Below, one piece after another: positions 60,135 through 64,000 of a stretch of DNA of 64,000 nucleotides (positions within the stretch are counted from its first letter, which is position 1; each line of letters opens with the position of its first letter). Position numbers and translations under genes: made by a program. Source of the DNA: JAVSMW01 sp032027005 (GTDB lineage: Bacteria > Bacillota > Thermincolia > Thermincolales > UBA2595); NCBI GenBank assembly GCA_032027005.1, contig JAVSMW010000010.1:1-64000 (forward strand). The letters run 5' to 3'. The notes under the pieces were generated by a model, which saw only the letters and a program-made list of their open reading frames with translations, ran no database searches and was not told where the DNA came from.

Positions 60135-60587
60135 TTACTTTTTGGAAAGTCTCTCTGCCTTATCGATAAACAGAATCCCATCCAAATGATCCAGTTCGTG
60201 CTGGAAGGCCCGGGCCAAAAGCCCTTCACCTTCCAAAGTGATGGTTATACCTGTCCGGTCCAGAGCTTTTACAGTTACTTTGGCTGCCCTTTTAACTTCA
60301 CCTCTGACTCCCGGAATACTCAGACAGCCTTCCGCATCCATTTCTGTACCTTCTCTATGGATAATTTCAGGGTTAATCAACTCAATTAACCCGTCACCTA
60401 CGTCAATTACCACTATTCTTTTGGATACCCCCACCTGGGGAGCGGCCAAACCCACACCCTGCGCGTCATACATGGTTTCAGCCATATTATCGAGAAGTTT
60501 TAATACATTCGGTGTAATATTTGGCACACGCCGCGCTTTTTCGCGGAGTACCGGATCACCGACTTCTACAATGCGATATACTCCCAT
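60135..60587 (-). CDS. def: Peptide deformylase
   Basis: Def removes the formyl group of new proteins. All three motifs are present in the 150-aa protein: GVGLAAPQVG (about 41-50), EGCLSIPG (about 87-94) and QHELDHLDG (about 129-137), giving the Cys and two His metal ligands. It follows priA closely. Confidence 0.97.
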   Translation of the reverse strand: MGVYRIVEVGDPVLREKARRVPNITPNVLKLLDNMAETMYDAQGVGLAAPQVGVSKRIVVIDVGDGLIELINPEIIHREGTEMDAEGCLSIPGVRGEVKRAAKVTVKALDRTGITITLEGEGLLARAFQHELDHLDGILFIDKAERLSKK

Positions 60588-60599
60588 AACTCTCCTCCT

Positions 60600-63074
60600 T
60601 TACATTGTACTTAGCGGGTCAACATCAATACTGAGTCCAACATCGCCAAATTGGCGGCCTTTTTCCAGGCTGGCAATTACCTCGGCAATTATCCGGCGGA
60701 CAAGTCTTCCCGGTTTCCCCCTGACACATATCTGCCACCGATAGCGGTTCCTCAGTTTACTGATGGGGGCCGGGGCCGGCCCGAGCATAGCCTGCTCGAC
60801 ACCGACACTCTGCACCGCCAGTGCTCTCTGCAGGCCATCGGCGAGAATTTCGGCACTTCTGATAACACTATTTTCTTCCATTCCCAGGATAACTATGCGC
60901 ACCAGGGAGCTAAAAGGCGGATAGTCCAGGAGCTCCCGGTTTTTCATCTCCTTTTCGTAAAAACCGGTGTAGTCATGCTGCTGGGCACAAACAATACTGT
61001 AATGCTCTGGATTATATGTCTGCACTACCACCTCACCCGGAATACTGCTGCGCCCGGCTCTGCCCGCCACCTGAGTGATCAGCTGAAATGTCCGTTCAGC
61101 CGAGCGGAAATCCGGTAAATTCAGGGCAGTATCAGCGGTAACCACACCTACCATAGACACCCGCGGGAAATCCAGGCCTTTGGCAATCATTTGAGTTCCG
61201 ACCAGTACATCAATTTTACCGTCCCGGAATTCATTAAATATTTGTTCATGAGCCCCCTTGCGGGCAGTGGTATCCACATCCATTCTGGCCACTGCGGCGG
61301 CGGGAAACCATTTCCTGACCTCTGCCTCAACCTTCTGGGTGCCCACCCCAAAATGTCTAATACTGCCACTGCCGCATTGTGGGCAGGTCATCGGAACTTT
61401 CCGCTGAAAATCACAATAATGACAGCGGAGAAGATTTTCACCGGCATGGAGGGTCAAAGAAATGCTGCATTTAGGGCATTTTAAAACCAGACCACATTCG
61501 CGGCAAACTATAAAGGTAGAATACCCTCTGCGGTTTAAGAACAAGATGGCCTGTTCACCCCGATCAAGAGTCCCGCTGAGTTTCTCCAGCAATAACCGGC
61601 TGAATATACTGCGGTTCCCGGCATGCATTTCTTCCCGCAGATCTACCAGATGAACCGGGGGCAGTGACTGGTTGTGGACCCGCTGCTTTAAGGTAAGCAA
61701 ACCGTATTTACCCAATTTGACCCTGGTAAAGCTTTCCAGGGCGGGGGTGGCACTGCCCAAAATTACGACACTGCCGCACAACTGGGCTCTGGCGTTAGCT
61801 ACATCCCGGGCATGATACTTGGGATTGTCTTCTTGTTTATATGAGCTTTCATGTTCCTCATCTATAATAAACAGGCCAGGATTGGCAAAAGGGGCAAAAA
61901 CCGCAGACCGTGCCCCGACTACAACCTTAACCCGGCCTTCCTTGACCAGCTGCCATTCATCAAAGCGCTCCCCTGGGGTTAGTCTGCTGTGTAAAACAGC
62001 GACCAGGTCACCAAAACGGCCCTTAAATCTCTCCACCATTTGCGGGGTCAGAGAAATCTCCGGAACCAGGACAACAGCCTCTCTGCCCTTTTGCAGACAG
62101 TGGGCAATGGCCTGCAGATACACTTCGGTTTTACCGCTGCCGGTAACTCCGTGCAGCAGAACAGGATGGTAGCGTCCTGTATCCAGCCATTTTTTGATTT
62201 GATTAAGTGCTGACAACTGTTCCAGTGTAGGCGGTAAAGGGACAGTGGCCTTGAAATTCCTGTCCGCAAAAGGATCCCGGCGGACAGGAGCTTCTGTAAT
62301 TTTAAGCCATCCCTTAGCCACCAGTTGACGAATTGTGGCTGGTGTTGTTCCGGCCTGGCTGGCAGCTTCAGCCATAGGCAGGCTCACCTGACCGGTAAAA
62401 CACCGCATCACAGCAGCCTGTTTTGGTGCTTTGGCTGATAGACCTGCTATCAAATCAGACAGTTCTGCATCCTGAACTGCAGAAACCAAAATTTGTTCAG
62501 TACGCGGTTTGATCTTGGCCTTCATCACTCCAACTGTCTTAATAAGGCCCTGCTCCGTGAGCTTTTTTAAAGCCTGCCGGGCTGCTTTCTGGCCAAAATT
62601 TCTGAATAACTCCGGGAAAGGTGTTTTCCCCCTGTTTATGATATAACTGTAAATCTCTTTTTCAGTACTTTGCAGGAAATCTCCAGTATTCTGCCAGAGA
62701 CTATCAATATGATCATCCGCCAATGCGTACCGGTGATCAACCATTCTGGAACCCGCCGGCATAATACTGTGCATGACCTCGACCAAGGGGCACATATAAC
62801 GTTCAGACATCCATCTGGCCAAGTCAAGCAAATCCCTGTTGAACAAAGGGGAATCATCGACTACAGAGATAATATCTTTGGTTTGGGGAACATCTGGTTT
62901 TTCACTGAAACCCACTACATAGCCTTCCACGGTTCTCTGTCCAAAAGGAACAATTACCCTCATTCCTTCAACTAACCGACCGGTCATGTGGTCAGGAATC
63001 CGGTAGTGAAAAACCCGGTCAAGCTTTTTGGCTGACACATCTACAATTATTTCAGCATAGGCTTGGTTGGTCAT
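60600..63074 (-). CDS. priA: Primosomal helicase PriA
   Basis: PriA restarts stalled replication forks. The 824-aa protein has a DNA-binding N-terminal part, helicase motifs (LLHGVTGSGKTEVYL, IIDEEHESSYKQ, LGSATPALES, GTQMIAKGLDFP) and the zinc-binding insert with paired Cys (CRECGLVLKCPKC, CHYCDFQ, CPQCGS). ATG 63074 lies behind GGAGG; a longer frame by six codons is less likely. It heads the conserved run down to rpe. Confidence 0.96.
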   Translation of the reverse strand: MTNQAYAEIIVDVSAKKLDRVFHYRIPDHMTGRLVEGMRVIVPFGQRTVEGYVVGFSEKPDVPQTKDIISVVDDSPLFNRDLLDLARWMSERYMCPLVEVMHSIMPAGSRMVDHRYALADDHIDSLWQNTGDFLQSTEKEIYSYIINRGKTPFPELFRNFGQKAARQALKKLTEQGLIKTVGVMKAKIKPRTEQILVSAVQDAELSDLIAGLSAKAPKQAAVMRCFTGQVSLPMAEAASQAGTTPATIRQLVAKGWLKITEAPVRRDPFADRNFKATVPLPPTLEQLSALNQIKKWLDTGRYHPVLLHGVTGSGKTEVYLQAIAHCLQKGREAVVLVPEISLTPQMVERFKGRFGDLVAVLHSRLTPGERFDEWQLVKEGRVKVVVGARSAVFAPFANPGLFIIDEEHESSYKQEDNPKYHARDVANARAQLCGSVVILGSATPALESFTRVKLGKYGLLTLKQRVHNQSLPPVHLVDLREEMHAGNRSIFSRLLLEKLSGTLDRGEQAILFLNRRGYSTFIVCRECGLVLKCPKCSISLTLHAGENLLRCHYCDFQRKVPMTCPQCGSGSIRHFGVGTQKVEAEVRKWFPAAAVARMDVDTTARKGAHEQIFNEFRDGKIDVLVGTQMIAKGLDFPRVSMVGVVTADTALNLPDFRSAERTFQLITQVAGRAGRSSIPGEVVVQTYNPEHYSIVCAQQHDYTGFYEKEMKNRELLDYPPFSSLVRIVILGMEENSVIRSAEILADGLQRALAVQSVGVEQAMLGPAPAPISKLRNRYRWQICVRGKPGRLVRRIIAEVIASLEKGRQFGDVGLSIDVDPLSTM

Positions 63075-63286
63075 AATTCCTCCACACAGCATAAGTTGGC
63101 TAAGTTTCCATATTATTATATTATATCAGAAATACCCGGCGGATTAAAGGATTATAGTCATCAATGCAGTCTCCAAGCTTAATTAAACGTTTTTTTCTGC
63201 AAACGGTTGTAACCCATTAGAACTCCTTTTCATATTATTAATTGAGAGCCGAAAGCGATCAAACTTTTATAAAGGAGGATGTTTCG

Positions 63287-63376
63287 ATGGGTGGAGGATT
63301 CTTTGGTGACAACAATTTTGCGTTTATTCTCTTCTTAGTTCTGGTCCTTTTATTCTTTGGAGACGGCAAGTGGTAA
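63287..63376 (+). CDS. YjcZ-like tiny sporulation-type membrane protein (29 aa)
   Basis: AAAGGAGGATG lies 6 nt before ATG. The product MGGGFFGDNN plus FAFILFLVLVLLFFGDGKW is nearly the same as the protein at 5449-5556 in its helix (FAFILFLVLVLLFFGD in both) and related to that at 24405-24482. A terminator follows 15 nt after the stop. Too short for routine callers. Confidence 0.8.
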   Translation: MGGGFFGDNNFAFILFLVLVLLFFGDGKW

Positions 63377-63390
63377 AATAATCAGCTAAA

Positions 63391-63442
63391 AAGGGAGTGT
63401 CGCAAAACTACTTTTTAAGTAGTTAGCGGCACTCTCTTTTTA
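63391..63442 (+). terminator. Terminator of the 29-aa gene
   Basis: GGGAGTGTCGC pairs with GCGGCACTCTC (one G-U) around an inner ACTACTT/AAGTAGT hairpin, followed by five T. Confidence 0.85.
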
Positions 63443-63449
63443 TATGACA

Positions 63450-63497
63450 AAAAAGGGGCCCCTGCTCTACGAACTATGTTCGTTTTGCAAAAGCCCC
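63450..63497 (-). terminator. Possible terminator of metK
   Basis: On the minus strand GGGGC...GCCCC with an inner ACGAAC/GTTCGT stem is followed by six U. It begins about 25 nt after the metK stop. Confidence 0.55.
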
Positions 63498-63522
63498 ATT
63501 GTTTCACTGTATTTATAGAATA

Positions 63523-64000
63523 TTATAATCCGGCACCTTTACGTAGGGCTTCAGCTTTGTCGGTTCTTTCCCAGGATAGGTCCAGATCATTGCGGCCAAA
63601 ATGCCCGTAAGCTGCAGTCTGCTTGTAGATAGGTCTTCTCAAATCCAATTCCTTGATGATCCCGGCAGGCCGCAGGTCGAAGTTTTTCTGAACCAGGTCG
63701 ACCAGGGTTTCTTCATCTACTTTCCCGGTCCCGAAGGTTTCCACCAAAATCGATACAGGCTTGGCCACACCAATAGCATAAGCCAGCTGGACCTCGCAAC
63801 GGTCAGCCAATCCGGCAGCCACAATATTCTTGGCTACGTAACGGGCAGCATAGGCAGCTGAGCGGTCTACCTTGGTGGGGTCTTTCCCGGAGAAAGCCCC
63901 GCCGCCATGCCGGGCCATCCCGCCATAGGTATCCACTATAATTTTCCGGCCGGTCACCCCTGAGTCTCCCTGGGGACCGCCAATTACAAATCGGCCGGTG
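63523..64000 (-). CDS. metK: S-adenosylmethionine synthase, C-terminal part (cut by window edge)
   Basis: The frame is open to the window end, giving about 159 C-terminal residues; the N-terminal part lies beyond 64000. Visible signatures are FVIGGPQGDSGVTGRK, the glycine-rich GGGAFSGKDPTKVDRSAAY (substrate and phosphate contacts) and the family ending KQTAAYGHFGR...WERTDKAEAL. The upstream regulatory region, where a SAM riboswitch might lie, is not visible. Confidence 0.96.
   Translation of the reverse strand, partial: TGRFVIGGPQGDSGVTGRKIIVDTYGGMARHGGGAFSGKDPTKVDRSAAYAARYVAKNIVAAGLADRCEVQLAYAIGVAKPVSILVETFGTGKVDEETLVDLVQKNFDLRPAGIIKELDLRRPIYKQTAAYGHFGRNDLDLSWERTDKAEALRKGAGL

Noticed and set aside
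1..64000. CRISPR array, rRNA operon, replication origin or prophage
   Set aside because: No regularly spaced repeats of suitable length, no rRNA-like sequence, no DnaA-box cluster and no phage structural genes were seen.

Overview
The window reads as chromosomal DNA of an anaerobic, endospore-forming Firmicute, most likely of the Desulfotomaculum/Pelotomaculum (Peptococcaceae) kind. This is inferred from the combination of spore-coat genes (two CotE-like proteins, YheC/YheD-type ATP-grasp proteins, three tiny YjcZ-like proteins), the futalosine menaquinone route, selenoprotein machinery (SelB, YedF), an FmdE-like protein and typical Gram-positive RBSs. Most genes lie on the minus strand; the coat block at 13.5-22.3 kb is on the plus strand. 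Ambiguous bases (N) suggest a draft assembly.

Layout. 0-2.8 kb is decayed accessory DNA: a transposase remnant, a cobalamin riboswitch with its own promoter and terminator but no gene left behind it, tandem 17-bp repeats, and broken hypothetical genes. 2.8-13.4 kb holds tRNA-Leu(GAG), lgt, an FmdE-like gene, a metal-dependent hydrolase-like gene, a GNAT-like protein, a queD-queC-selenoprotein-plsC run, an iron-exporter-like ABC pair and small or hypothetical genes. 13.5-25.7 kb is the sporulation block: cotE-cotE, four ATP-grasp genes, an ATP-grasp/COOH-NH2 ligase fusion, then convergently a divergent MurF and small hypothetical genes. 25.8-30.2 kb is a selenium-linked group (DUF4911, LarA-like, yedF, selB). 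30.2-36.7 kb is tatA-tatC and the menaquinone genes mqnC-mqnA-mqnE-ubiA plus a prenyl-synthase-like/UbiE fusion. 37-38.6 kb has an HD-GYP protein and speD. 39.5-43.4 kb is a riboflavin operon under an FMN riboswitch. 43.4-48.4 kb is a zinc operon (znuA-znuC-znuB-zur-permease-TIGR03943). 48.5-63.1 kb is the conserved run priA-def-fmt-rsmB-rlmN-fhaA-fhaB-stp-ftsW-pbpA-prkC-rsgA-rpe. The window closes with another YjcZ-like gene and the 3' end of metK.

Main points of interest. (1) A thioredoxin-like gene (7603-7947, minus) reads through an in-frame TGA followed by a well-formed bacterial SECIS-like hairpin; selB and yedF are 20 kb away, so this is very probably a selenoprotein that a standard gene caller truncates. 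(2) The cotE/ATP-grasp/amidoligase/MurF-like block brings together six peptide-bond-type ligases beside two coat morphogenetic proteins: a candidate system for making or attaching an unknown peptide in the spore coat. (3) Four copies of a ~130-bp two-hairpin dispersed repeat sit in intergenic gaps, two of them inside the coat block. (4) A UbiE methyltransferase is fused to a prenyl-synthase-like domain that has lost its Asp-rich motifs.
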